DNA of 64,000 nt from Chryseobacterium gwangjuense (GTDB lineage Bacteria > Bacteroidota > Bacteroidia > Flavobacteriales > Weeksellaceae). Below the pieces are notes generated by a model, which worked only from the letters and a program-made list of their open reading frames with translations, was not told the origin of the DNA and did no database searches. A program made the translations under genes and the position numbers. Below are positions 32,557-41,540 of this stretch, in pieces (position 1 is the stretch's first letter; each line of letters starts with the position of its first letter). The stretch is taken from positions 248,001-312,000 of the forward strand of contig NZ_JAJTNP010000002.1 of assembly GCF_021311115.1 (NCBI RefSeq), read 5' to 3'.

Positions 32557-34395
32557 ATGAAAAAAAAGTATAATTATTTACTTTTACTAAATACTATTAT
32601 TCTCATATTTTGCTGTTCTTTTACAGTTCAAAATGATATATCATCAAAAAAAATAGATTTTGAAAATTTTCGAAATAGAATAAGTGCTATTTCGAAAGAT
32701 AGAAAACAAGCATTCTACTTAACAAAAAAATATATAGAGCTCGCAAAAAACAATAACCGTGTTGAGGAATTAATAGCCGGTTATGGATTTGCCACAACAT
32801 TTGCTCCTGATAATGAAAAAGCAAAATATGGGGATAGTTTGATTATAGAATCTGTCAAGACAAAAGACAATCGGTATATCGGTATGGCTTATGCAAGTGC
32901 TGCCAATGCAAATTTTAAAAATTATGATTATAAAAAAGCATTAGAAATGGCAATTATAGCGAATGACTATCTTAAAAATGATACTTCCAGGGAATTCGCT
33001 TATGAAGGCTTATTTACAATTGCCAGACTTAAAAATAAAATCGGGGATAATATCGAAGCCCAAAAGATTGCAAAGGAAATATATGAATATTACAAATGGA
33101 AAAAAGATAAGAAAAATACCGCCGATATCAGATCCTCATATATTTATACCTTAAATAACTTGATAAGAATAAATTCTGCAATAAATAATTTTGATAAGAA
33201 TACTATTCTGTTAAAAGAAGGTTATACGTTTATTAAAAACAATCAAGATGTTGCTTTTTATTTAACCGATCTCATCTCATCTGATGCGTTTAATGACTAT
33301 TCGCAAAGAAAATACCTTTCTGCTATTCAAAAATTAGAAAAATCTTTACGTTTATATAATGACTCTGATAAGCATTTCTATGAAAAATTTTATCTGGGAA
33401 TGTGCTATTGGAAATTAAATGAAGACGAGAAAGCACTGCCTTTTTTTCAAGAAATTATTGATGATTATAAAAAAACAGGTAGAATTTCTTTAGAATTTCG
33501 ACCTGCATTTGAGTTTTTTATAGATTATTATAAGAAAAAAGGAAATAGAGAAAAGCAACTTAATGCAGTAGATGAGCTTTTGCGATATGAGAAAAAATTT
33601 AAAGAAGAGCAAAACAATATTGCTCAAAAATTAAAAACTGATTATGATGAAAAAAGGCTCGTAGAAGAAAAAGAAAACCTACTTTCCGACCAGAAAAAGG
33701 AACGATGGAGCTTTATCAGCATTGGAGTTTTAGGAATTATTGCAGCTACAGGGTTTTTCATCTATCAGAATAAAAAGAATAAAAAACCGCAAGAACCCAT
33801 TCAAACGAATCCTATAAAGGAGCTAGAAAAGACAGAATATTCCGACACTAATAGTATTAATAATATCGAGAATGAAGAAATACCTGTTGTAAAAACCAGT
33901 TCCCTTTCTGCTCCTTCTGAAAAAACAGATCAGGATAATTCATCAGAAACAGCACCCGATGAAGAGGAAATTCCTATTGTTTACAGCCAACAAAATCAAC
34001 AAAAAAATAGTCCTCCGGAGATTGATTATGAAGCTTATTTGCCCATCAATAAATTTACCGTTAAGCAACTCCTTAAAAGCTTAGACGACTTCGAAAAATC
34101 AAATAAATACCTCACTTCGGATCTAAGATTGAATATTCTTGCCGAAAAGTTTAATACGAATGACAAATATCTGAGCCGCGTTATAAAAGTTAAAACAGGA
34201 AAAACTTTTAACAATTATATCAACGACCTTCGCTTCAGCCATCTTGACAATGTTTTAAAGAGCAATACTGATTTCAAAGAAAGAAAAATAAAAGAAATTG
34301 CTAAATATCTGGGATTTGGAACCCCCGAATTCTTTGCTACTGCATTTAAAGAAAAATATGGGAAAACACCAAGAGAGTATTTTGAAAAATCTTGA
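32557..34395 (+). CDS. Membrane-bound TPR regulator with AraC-type HTH
   Basis: A 612-residue hybrid regulator. From the ATG at 32557 it has an N-terminal signal/anchor (KYNYLLLLNTIILIFCC), a helical TPR-like sensor region (about 30-370), one transmembrane helix (about 390-407, FISIGVLGIIAATGFFIY), an acidic low-complexity linker and a C-terminal AraC/XylS HTH pair (about 500-612: LRLNILAEKFNTNDKYLSRV and IKEIAKYLGFGTPEFFATAF). The topology puts sensing outside and the DNA-binding domain in the cytoplasm. A TTG start at 32506 would precede the signal and is not used. Targets are unknown; the divergent lipoprotein gene is a natural candidate. Confidence 0.85.
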   Translation: MKKKYNYLLLLNTIILIFCCSFTVQNDISSKKIDFENFRNRISAISKDRKQAFYLTKKYIELAKNNNRVEELIAGYGFATTFAPDNEKAKYGDSLIIESVKTKDNRYIGMAYASAANANFKNYDYKKALEMAIIANDYLKNDTSREFAYEGLFTIARLKNKIGDNIEAQKIAKEIYEYYKWKKDKKNTADIRSSYIYTLNNLIRINSAINNFDKNTILLKEGYTFIKNNQDVAFYLTDLISSDAFNDYSQRKYLSAIQKLEKSLRLYNDSDKHFYEKFYLGMCYWKLNEDEKALPFFQEIIDDYKKTGRISLEFRPAFEFFIDYYKKKGNREKQLNAVDELLRYEKKFKEEQNNIAQKLKTDYDEKRLVEEKENLLSDQKKERWSFISIGVLGIIAATGFFIYQNKKNKKPQEPIQTNPIKELEKTEYSDTNSINNIENEEIPVVKTSSLSAPSEKTDQDNSSETAPDEEEIPIVYSQQNQQKNSPPEIDYEAYLPINKFTVKQLLKSLDDFEKSNKYLTSDLRLNILAEKFNTNDKYLSRVIKVKTGKTFNNYINDLRFSHLDNVLKSNTDFKERKIKEIAKYLGFGTPEFFATAFKEKYGKTPREYFEKS

Positions 34396-34424
34396 TCTTA
34401 AAAATTTGTTTTACCTATTACATA

Positions 34425-34466
34425 AAAACACAAAAAAGCCCAATTCTGGGCTTTTTTGTGTTTTAT
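34425..34466. terminator. Bidirectional terminator
   Basis: A perfect 18-bp stem (34425-34442 with 34447-34464) around an ATTC loop, with A/T runs on both sides, lies between convergent genes. Confidence 0.92.
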
Positions 34467-34483
34467 AATAAGTTTATATCAAT

Positions 34484-34861
34484 TTATTTCTTTAAATCTT
34501 CTTTTAGCTTTTTAGCTCCAGTCTCTACTTTTTCAGCTCCTTTTGCTGCAGCATCTTTTACATCCTTTCCAATTTCCTGAGCCCCTTGCTTGATGTCTTT
34601 TCCTGCATTATGAATATCTTCTTTAGCCTTCTGAGTCGTATTATCCAGTTTTTTGCCTGTTTCTTCTACTTTTTCGTGTATTTCTTTTTTCGTTTCATTG
34701 ATTTTCGTAGAATCTACTCCTGTAGAAGTTTCAGTCACGGTGGTTGTAGTGGTTGTTACAGATCCGTCTGGATTTTCTACCTGTTCTGTTTTAGTAGTAG
34801 ATTTAGTACAAGAAACCGCTAAAAGGCAAATAGCGAATGCTGATAAAATTTGTTTTTTCAT
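34484..34861 (-). CDS. Lipoprotein with amphipathic helical repeats
   Basis: A 125-residue lipoprotein (signal MKKQILSAFAICLLAVSC, Cys about 18). After a Thr-rich linker (SVTTTTTTVTETSTG) comes a long run of 11-residue-like amphipathic segments rich in Lys, Glu and Ala (KKLDNTTQKAKEDIHNAGKD and onward), similar in style to LEA or apolipoprotein-like helices. Probably attached to a membrane and extended in the periplasm; function unknown. Confidence 0.75.
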   Translation of the reverse strand: MKKQILSAFAICLLAVSCTKSTTKTEQVENPDGSVTTTTTTVTETSTGVDSTKINETKKEIHEKVEETGKKLDNTTQKAKEDIHNAGKDIKQGAQEIGKDVKDAAAKGAEKVETGAKKLKEDLKK

Positions 34862-34879
34862 ATTTATATAATTTTAGTT

Positions 34880-35230
34880 TTATTCCGTTTTTACTTCCGA
34901 AGATTCCGATGCTTTCTTTTGTTTCTCTTCATTGGCCTTCTTCTTTTCCTCTTCTTGTTTCTTCTTATTTTCTTTCTCCAATTCTTCTGTAATTCGTTTT
35001 TCCTCAGCCTGAAGCCTTGCCGCTTCTTTTATAGAATCCTGATATTTTTGAGAAGACATTTTTATTTTCCTAATCACATCTTCTGATGTAGCTCCTGCAG
35101 AAAAAGAATCTATTGCCGTGGTATCATAATGAGGTTTCAAATCTTGTGAATTATCTACATATACCGGATCTTTTTTTGAACAGGCACTGAAAATGAATAC
35201 AAGAAGTATTACCGAGAAAGTATTTTTCAT
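34880..35230 (-). CDS. Lipoprotein with charged coiled-coil tail
   Basis: A 116-residue lipoprotein (signal ends VFIFSAC, Cys about 17) followed by a short linker (KKDPVYVDNSQDLKPHYDTT) and a highly charged coiled coil (RLQAEEKRITEELEKENKKK). No domain is known. It starts 4 bases after the stop of the upstream EEP gene and precedes the other lipoprotein gene by 18 bases, so these appear co-transcribed. Confidence 0.72.
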   Translation of the reverse strand: MKNTFSVILLVFIFSACSKKDPVYVDNSQDLKPHYDTTAIDSFSAGATSEDVIRKIKMSSQKYQDSIKEAARLQAEEKRITEELEKENKKKQEEEKKKANEEKQKKASESSEVKTE

Positions 35231-35234
35231 GGAA

Positions 35235-36206
35235 CTAATTTAGCAGAAATTCTGCAATTACCGGATAATGATCTGATAATTTAACCGAATGATCTACTTT
35301 ATAGCTCAAAGGAATTATTGATTTTGAACTAAATATATAATCAATTCTAAGTGGAACTTTATAGTCATGAAAGCTTGTAGAAATTCCGTTTCCTACCGTT
35401 AAATAGGCATCCTGGAGATCTTTCCCCAGATTATAATATTCATAAGAATTAGGGACAGAATTAAAATCTCCGGCCAAAATCACAGGATAAGGAGACAAAT
35501 CAACAACTTTACGGATTTTTTTAATCTGGTTTTCGTGAGCCTGAAACGTAGGAATCATATGGGAAAGAAGCTGGTGTATTTTATTTTCTTTTCCGATATC
35601 TGCTAAATTAAACATCGCTTTATTCAGTCTAAACGGTTCCAGATATACATTCACCACCCGAATAATTTTTCCGTTGATATCTACATCTGCGTAAAAAGAA
35701 TTTCCTCTTGATTTATCCGTAATCAGCTCTTCTTGTCTTACAATTCTATGCTTGGTTTTTAATATCACCGTAGGATATTTTACCATATCTTTCCGCAAAG
35801 CCCTGTTGGTATCTTTTTCCTGAACTAAGATAATATCTGCATTTTGGTCTCTGATATATTTCTTTACTTTTTCCCATCCAAAATCTCCGTACTTTACATT
35901 AAAAGTCAATACTTTAATATCTCTGATACTTCTGACATTATCTGTTTTTGGAGAAAAATTGATCCATCTCCGGATAGGATTTAAAAAAATAAGTGTTCCT
36001 AAGGCAAACACTAAAGCAATTTTTTTTCTTTTAAAAATCCAGATTATTGTAAATACAATATGGACAACTATAAGATATGGAAACCCTAAGGAAAGTAGAT
36101 TTAAGTTACCTAATAAGTTAGGTGCAATCCATGCATTTCCTAAAGTACATAACAATAGAATGGCAACAAGGATATGAAAAAACAGCAATATCTGGTTCGG
36201 CTTCAT
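35235..36206 (-). CDS. Membrane-anchored EEP-family phosphohydrolase, copy B
   Basis: About 323 residues. Three hydrophobic helices at the N-terminus (to about residue 80) anchor an endonuclease/exonuclease/phosphatase (EEP) domain. Catalytic-site motifs are visible: VLTFNVKYG, VQEKD (metal Glu), VNVYLEPF, LAGDFNSVPNSYEY and LRIDYIFSS...LSDHYPVI (catalytic Asp-His). Family members cleave phosphodiesters or phosphoinositides; the substrate is unknown. The Met at 36206 aligns with the paralogue's start, so it is preferred to the Met 18 bases upstream. Confidence 0.85.
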   Translation of the reverse strand: MKPNQILLFFHILVAILLLCTLGNAWIAPNLLGNLNLLSLGFPYLIVVHIVFTIIWIFKRKKIALVFALGTLIFLNPIRRWINFSPKTDNVRSIRDIKVLTFNVKYGDFGWEKVKKYIRDQNADIILVQEKDTNRALRKDMVKYPTVILKTKHRIVRQEELITDKSRGNSFYADVDINGKIIRVVNVYLEPFRLNKAMFNLADIGKENKIHQLLSHMIPTFQAHENQIKKIRKVVDLSPYPVILAGDFNSVPNSYEYYNLGKDLQDAYLTVGNGISTSFHDYKVPLRIDYIFSSKSIIPLSYKVDHSVKLSDHYPVIAEFLLN

Positions 36207-36279
36207 TAAAAACGGTGTAATCACGTTTAGTTTAACAAAAACCCTACCAATTGAGTTTATTTAACTATTTTTATGATTT

Positions 36280-37266
36280 TTAATCGGTTAGTTTAAAGGT
36301 AGTTATTACCGGAAAATGATCTGAAATCTGCACATTACGATCTACTTTATAACTTACAGGCTGTATTGCTTTCGAGACAAAAAAATAATCTATACGCAAC
36401 GGGAATTTAAAGTCGTGAAAACTTGTACCACTTCCTCTCCCTACTTCTACAAAAGCATCTTTAAGACCATCGGAAATCTTATAATATTCATAAGAATTGG
36501 GTACAGCATTAAAATCCCCTATTACGAATACCGGATAAGGCGAATTATCGATTTCTTTTTTTATAATCTCTATCTGCTCCTGATGATCTTTAAAAGTTGG
36601 GATTAATCTTTTAACTATATTTTTAACTTTTGTTTCATCCTCATCACTGTTTCCATTGAGTTTTATCATATTCTTTTCAAACTTAAATGGCTGCAAGTAT
36701 ATATTGATGAATCTATATGTTTTTCCTTTTATTTCAATATCGATACGATCTGCAAATGCATTAAAATTCTGATAAAGCTGTAAATCTTTATAGTCTATCA
36801 CTTTAAACTTTGAATAAAGCGAAACAATAGATATTTTTTTCTCCTTTTTAAATCCTTCAAACTGATAGTCTCCTTCTCCATCTTCCTGTAAAAAAACCAA
36901 GTCCGCATTTTGTTGGTTGATATAATCCTGAATCTTATCAACACCCAGCTTTCCCCCTTTCGCATTTAAAGAAACAATTTTAAGATCTGCTTCCTGATTT
37001 TTTTCTGAAGAATAGTTCACCCATCTTATAATGGGTTTAAAAAACAATAATCCAAGCAAAAGAAATACAAAAGCTCGTTTTTTCCAGCTTACAATCCAGA
37101 AAAAAGTAAGCAAAATATAAGCACTGATTAATACAGGAAACCCCAAAGGAAGCAAATTGAACCAAGGAAATACTTTAGGAGGAACAAAACTATTCATCAA
37201 TACTCCTAGTAAGAGAATGAATATTCCTAAATGCAGTATTAAAAGGATCAGACGAAAAACTTTCAC
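36280..37266 (-). CDS. Membrane-anchored EEP-family phosphohydrolase, copy A
   Basis: A 328-residue paralogue of the gene next to it, with the same plan: three N-terminal transmembrane helices, then an EEP domain with VSLNAKGG, FLQEDGEG (metal Glu), FINIYLQPF, VIGDFNAVPNSYEYY and LRIDYFFVS...QISDHFPVI. All active-site residues are kept in both copies, so both are probably active. It follows the rhomboid gene by 9 bases in a mutL-rhomboid-EEP-EEP-lipoprotein unit. Confidence 0.87.
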   Translation of the reverse strand: MKVFRLILLILHLGIFILLLGVLMNSFVPPKVFPWFNLLPLGFPVLISAYILLTFFWIVSWKKRAFVFLLLGLLFFKPIIRWVNYSSEKNQEADLKIVSLNAKGGKLGVDKIQDYINQQNADLVFLQEDGEGDYQFEGFKKEKKISIVSLYSKFKVIDYKDLQLYQNFNAFADRIDIEIKGKTYRFINIYLQPFKFEKNMIKLNGNSDEDETKVKNIVKRLIPTFKDHQEQIEIIKKEIDNSPYPVFVIGDFNAVPNSYEYYKISDGLKDAFVEVGRGSGTSFHDFKFPLRIDYFFVSKAIQPVSYKVDRNVQISDHFPVITTFKLTD

Positions 37267-37275
37267 AGAATGTTT

Positions 37276-38013
37276 TTAATTAAATCTATACAAATGTTTT
37301 CTCCAAATTCTGGCTAAAATCCAACCCACCAACGCTCCACCAACGTGAGCAAGATGAGCAATTCCTCCTCCATTTCCTGAAACTCCTAAATAGATAGAGA
37401 TAACAATTACTATTGGCATTACATATTTTACTTTCATAGGAACCGGAATAAACATGATTCCGATTTTCGCATCAGGATAAAGCGTTGCAAATGCTGTCAC
37501 AACTCCAAAGATAGCACCGGAAGCTCCAACCATAGGAGTTCTTAAAACATCATAAAGCTGTTGTGAAAGCTCTTTTCCTTCTTGGGTTGTTGCACTAATA
37601 TTCATGTTTCCGGAATAGCCAATTTCTGCTTTTGAATATATTTCAGAAGCATTTATTCCCAAATTTTCCAACCCAGAAACAATCTGCTGAACTTCAATAA
37701 AACTCCAAAGATTAAACAAAAAGAAAGCTCCTAAACCACTTAGAAAATAGAGAATCAGATATTTCTTTTCTCCTAATGACTGTTCTAAAATTGGTCCAAA
37801 ACTAAATAATGTCAACATATTAAAAATAATATGCATATAACCACCATGCATAAACATATGCGTAATAATCTGCCAAGATTTAAAGTTTGGAGAAAAAGGA
37901 TAAAATCCTGAAAGTGTATTATATAATTGTGGCATCATAAAAAATGTCACAATAAAAACAATCACATTGATAATGATAATATTTCTTGTAATCGGTGGTA
38001 TATTATTAAACAT
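37276..38013 (-). CDS. Rhomboid family intramembrane serine protease
   Basis: A 245-residue, six-helix rhomboid. It has HIIFNMLTLFSFG (about 61-73), the nucleophile Ser166 in GASGAIFG, and the catalytic His223 in AHLAHVGGALVG, which complete the Ser-His dyad. A polar insertion of ~50 residues (about 105-158) between helices is a noticeable departure from the minimal core. Rhomboids cut membrane proteins within the bilayer; the substrate is unknown. The start is 2 bases after the mutL stop. Confidence 0.92.
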   Translation of the reverse strand: MFNNIPPITRNIIIINVIVFIVTFFMMPQLYNTLSGFYPFSPNFKSWQIITHMFMHGGYMHIIFNMLTLFSFGPILEQSLGEKKYLILYFLSGLGAFFLFNLWSFIEVQQIVSGLENLGINASEIYSKAEIGYSGNMNISATTQEGKELSQQLYDVLRTPMVGASGAIFGVVTAFATLYPDAKIGIMFIPVPMKVKYVMPIVIVISIYLGVSGNGGGIAHLAHVGGALVGWILARIWRKHLYRFN

Positions 38014-38015
38014 CT

Positions 38016-39809
38016 TTAAAATTTGTTTTTAAAATCATTAAACGGAATTTCGTAGAAACATCTCTTTCCATTGGGAAGAAACTCCGGAAAACCTAATGCC
38101 GTAAAGTCTTTAATAAGCTGTTCTGCATCTTTTTTGTAGATGAAATCGAAACGGGATTTTGATTGCATTTTATTCCATTGATTCTGATAAAAATGCATAA
38201 ACTCTTCTTCGGTCTTATACTCCAGAATATCAAAAAGGTTTTCCAAAAACTTCATTACCTGAGTTTCTTTCAATCCTTCAGGAACTGCATCTATTCTCAA
38301 TACATTTTCATGAGCGATACTCATCTCAAATCCAAGCTCCGGAAGGTATTTTTTTATCGATTTGTATTTATTTTTCTCAATCTCATTCATGTGATATTCC
38401 AAAGAGAAAAGAAGGGCATGACTCAGTGAAGAACCTTTTTTATCCGACTTATTATTTTCTGAAACCGTTAATCGGTGCATTCTTCCAAGATCCAACATCA
38501 GTGTTCTATCTCCTTTATTGAACACCCAATATCCGTTGGGCAACCTCATCAGGTCTTCATCAAAATCTTCATCTTCAAATAAATTGATTTTTGACGGTTC
38601 TGCAGCGATATTCTGATGATACATTTCCGCTAGATTTTGAATTTCCGCCTGCTTTATAGCTCCTCTTTCTTCCAAAAACGGATTGTAATCTTTATCTACA
38701 ATGATTTCCGGCATTTTAATAAATCCGCTTCCTCCTCCGCTGTTGCTTTTACTTGGAAAAGTTTTCTGCAGCATTTCATCCAACTGAGGATCTTTTTCAA
38801 AATCAAGACTTGGGGCTACATTATAAATTCCCAGTGATCTTTTAATTGTCGAACGTAATAAGGCGAAAATAAGATGCTCATCTTCAAACTTTACCTCCGT
38901 TTTTTGCGGATGAATATTAACGTCAATTTTTTCAGGATCAAGCTCTAAGAAAAGGAAGAATGTAGGGATATAACCCGGTAAAAGCAGTCCTTCAAACGCT
39001 TCCTGCACCGCTTTATTGAAATATGGGCTCTTAAAATATCTTCCATTAACGAAAAGAAATTGTTCGCCTCTTGTTTTTTTGGCGCCTTCCGGTTTTGCAA
39101 CAAACCCATGAAGCTTACACCAGATAATATCTTCTTTGATCGGGATTAATTGTGGCTGCAGTTTTCTTCCGAAAATATCTACAATACGCTGCATCTGGCT
39201 TCCTTTTCTCAGTCTGAAAACCGCTTCATCATCATGAAATAAAGAAAATTCTAAGTTTTCATGAGCCAAAGCCACTCGTTGAAATTCGTCGATTACATGT
39301 CTGAATTCAATATTATTGTTTTTTAGAAACTTTCTTCTCGCCGGAACGTTATAAAATAGGTTTTTGACTAAGAAATTAGATCCGTCAGCTGTTTGCACAG
39401 GATCCTGAAACTGGAAAACACCTCCTTCAATATAAATATTTGTTCCGATGGTCGTGTCTTTCTGCTTGGTTCTTAATTCAACCTGAGAAACCGCTGCAAT
39501 AGAAGCCAAAGCCTCGCCTCTGAACCCTTTTGTGGCAATTTTAAAAATATCTTCCGTCCCTCTGATCTTTGAAGTAGCGTGTCTTTCGAAAGCCAGTCTT
39601 GCATCTGTCTCAGACATTCCCTTTCCATCATCAACGACCTGGATAAGGTTTTTTCCTGCATCTCTTATAATCAATTCTACTTTGGTAGCATCTGCATCTA
39701 TTGCATTTTCTAAAAGTTCTTTCACAATAGACGCCGGTCGCTGCACGACTTCTCCTGCTGCAATTTGATTGGCTACATGATCCGGTAAAAGCTGAATAAT
39801 ATCTGACAT
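38016..39809 (-). CDS. mutL: DNA mismatch repair protein MutL
   Basis: MutL couples mismatch recognition by MutS to strand removal. The 597-residue protein has an intact GHKL ATPase: VANQIAAGEVVQRPASIVKEL (start of motif I, N in LLENAIDADA), VVDDGKGMSETD, TSKIRG, GFRGEALASIAAV. The C-terminal dimerisation domain ends FLPNGKRCFYEIP. At about residue 436 the place where many MutL proteins carry DQHAxHE reads DLGRMHRLTVSE, so the metal-binding endonuclease motif appears lost. A -7 box (TATTTTTG, complement of 39831-39838) lies 21 bases upstream. Confidence 0.94.
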   Translation of the reverse strand: MSDIIQLLPDHVANQIAAGEVVQRPASIVKELLENAIDADATKVELIIRDAGKNLIQVVDDGKGMSETDARLAFERHATSKIRGTEDIFKIATKGFRGEALASIAAVSQVELRTKQKDTTIGTNIYIEGGVFQFQDPVQTADGSNFLVKNLFYNVPARRKFLKNNNIEFRHVIDEFQRVALAHENLEFSLFHDDEAVFRLRKGSQMQRIVDIFGRKLQPQLIPIKEDIIWCKLHGFVAKPEGAKKTRGEQFLFVNGRYFKSPYFNKAVQEAFEGLLLPGYIPTFFLFLELDPEKIDVNIHPQKTEVKFEDEHLIFALLRSTIKRSLGIYNVAPSLDFEKDPQLDEMLQKTFPSKSNSGGGSGFIKMPEIIVDKDYNPFLEERGAIKQAEIQNLAEMYHQNIAAEPSKINLFEDEDFDEDLMRLPNGYWVFNKGDRTLMLDLGRMHRLTVSENNKSDKKGSSLSHALLFSLEYHMNEIEKNKYKSIKKYLPELGFEMSIAHENVLRIDAVPEGLKETQVMKFLENLFDILEYKTEEEFMHFYQNQWNKMQSKSRFDFIYKKDAEQLIKDFTALGFPEFLPNGKRCFYEIPFNDFKNKF

Positions 39810-39954
39810 AAAAAACGTAAAATCAACTTACAAAAATAAGTAATGAAAACGGGAATAAAAACTTTCTATCCCCGAATTAAAATTTAATTATTAACATATC
39901 AACAACCTAGCCACCTTTAAATGTGAGCCAAATTGACAATACAATACTATTTTT

Positions 39955-39999
39955 CTTAAAAATGCAATCCCCTAATTGCACGATACAATTAGAGGATTG
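39955..39999 (-). terminator. Hairpin terminator after the DUF1275 gene
   Basis: A 14-bp stem with one mismatch (39965-39978 with 39986-39999) is followed on the minus strand by CATTTTTAAG. It lies about 55 bases past the DUF1275 stop. Confidence 0.65.
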
Positions 40000-40053
40000 A
40001 TTCACAGCTAGTTTACACAAAATTAATACTGAAGTATTTTTATTTTTCTATTA

Positions 40054-40881
40054 TTAGTCGTCAAATACAAGTTTTCTTTTTTCTTTACTTTTTGGAATCC
40101 CATGAATCTTATCATATAAATAAGCGACAAGATTAGGTCTTTTATAGATTTTCGCATATCTGTATCTTGTATTGAAATGCCTTACGTGAATTTTATAGGC
40201 ATCATAACCAATGACCACCAGAAGACATAAACTTATCACATAAAATACCCTAAATTCGAGATAGTAATAGGTAAGTCCGGAAAATACAGCTCCCAAAACA
40301 TACGCCATCATGATACTCATCAATAGCTTAGCTCTTGCAATTAACTCTGGGTTTTTTCTGTATTTTTTCTGAGTAAACATCGAGAACAATATCCCAAGAT
40401 CGGTTGTTGTTCCGGTAAGATGAGTTGTTTTCACCGAGAAATTGGAAATACTTGCCGTTAATCCGTTCTGTAATCCCGTTGCAAACAACATTAAAGCCAC
40501 CAACGACTCTGTTTCCACCAATGTTTTCTGATAGAAAAACTGACCATAGATCCCTACGAACAGCAAGCAAATTATCTCTAAAACAATAGGCATTGCATGA
40601 GCAAAATACTTACTCTTTTTATTAAAATTAATAACAATAAAATTGGATAGAAAACTTCCAAAGAAAAATAGGAAAATCCAGCCTCCCACTGCCAGAACCT
40701 GAGTCCAGTTTCCTTTACTTATTTCCGCCGCCAAAATAGCATAGTGTCCTGTTACGTTTGATGTAAATGAGAGAAATATCAATAGAGAAGCTATATTTAT
40801 AGTTCCTGCCGTAAAGGCAGTCAGCGTTCCCAGTTTTATGTTATCCCCCAACGTTCTGCTGTTACTATAATTTCTTAACAT
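40054..40881 (-). CDS. YoaK (DUF1275) family membrane protein
   Basis: A 275-residue protein with about six transmembrane helices, the YoaK/DUF1275 pattern: GTLTAFTAGTINIASLL near the start, GHYAILAAEISKGNW, FLFFFGSFLSNFIV, LFATGLQNGLTASISNFSVKTTHLTGTTTDLG. The NG-rich block with THLTG is the family signature. Function is unknown for the family. It follows the Usp-like gene by 24 bases. Confidence 0.88.
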   Translation of the reverse strand: MLRNYSNSRTLGDNIKLGTLTAFTAGTINIASLLIFLSFTSNVTGHYAILAAEISKGNWTQVLAVGGWIFLFFFGSFLSNFIVINFNKKSKYFAHAMPIVLEIICLLFVGIYGQFFYQKTLVETESLVALMLFATGLQNGLTASISNFSVKTTHLTGTTTDLGILFSMFTQKKYRKNPELIARAKLLMSIMMAYVLGAVFSGLTYYYLEFRVFYVISLCLLVVIGYDAYKIHVRHFNTRYRYAKIYKRPNLVAYLYDKIHGIPKSKEKRKLVFDD

Positions 40882-40905
40882 TTTATCTTTTTTTGAAAAT
40901 TAGAA

Positions 40906-41394
40906 TTAGGCAAAAATCTCAGCAAGCCTTCCTCTTTCAGGCAGCCTTTCATGAATCTCAATGATTATTTCCTGAGACTGAAGATGTTTACATTTTTTGA
41001 TATAAGGAATAAGATCGAATTTCCCTTTTCCTTTGCTTTTTATTGATGAGCTATAGTAAGCTTCCTCAATCCTTTCTGCCTTTATATAATGATCGAAGGT
41101 TCTCTGGAAGCTTCCGGTAAAAACATCACAGATAATTTTTTCTATAAGATGCGGATATTTATTTCTGATAATCTCGTAGGCATCATTAAACTCCTGCGGT
41201 CTTATTTTATTGAAAATCGTGGTTTTAGTGTTGAAGAGAAGATCTCTGATAGAATCTCCCATTTCGTATCCTGAAACCAGAAAAATAGTATACTGGTTTT
41301 GATCTTCAGCAGCGTCTTTTTCTTTAAGAACGTCTTTCAGTATATTTAAAGATTCAAGAGAATAATCTGTAGCTATTAAAATTGTTTTAGTCAT
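40906..41394 (-). CDS. Universal-stress-protein-like hypothetical protein
   Basis: A 162-residue protein whose first strand and helix (KTILIATDYSLESLNILKDVL) look like the start of a Usp/HUP-fold nucleotide-binding domain. The rest lacks the usual GxxGxG(S/T) ATP motif of UspA, so nucleotide binding is doubtful. No other domain is recognised. It lies 24 bases upstream of the DUF1275 gene and may share its transcript. Confidence 0.6.
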   Translation of the reverse strand: MTKTILIATDYSLESLNILKDVLKEKDAAEDQNQYTIFLVSGYEMGDSIRDLLFNTKTTIFNKIRPQEFNDAYEIIRNKYPHLIEKIICDVFTGSFQRTFDHYIKAERIEEAYYSSSIKSKGKGKFDLIPYIKKCKHLQSQEIIIEIHERLPERGRLAEIFA

Positions 41395-41540
41395 ATCTTA
41401 AGATTTAGTTTTATAGTATCTTTTTGATGATACAAAACTAGAATGACCAAATTAGAAGCTCTTTGGAATGGAATTAAAATGTCATTAAAGAGATTAGAAT
41501 GAGATTAGAAAATTGTTAAGACTTATTAATATGAATAATC

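Noticed and set aside
34586..35086. Plus-strand frames opposite the two lipoprotein genes
   Set aside because: Phe/Ser/Val-rich mirror translations of Lys/Glu-rich genes; signal peptides and spacing support the minus-strand genes.
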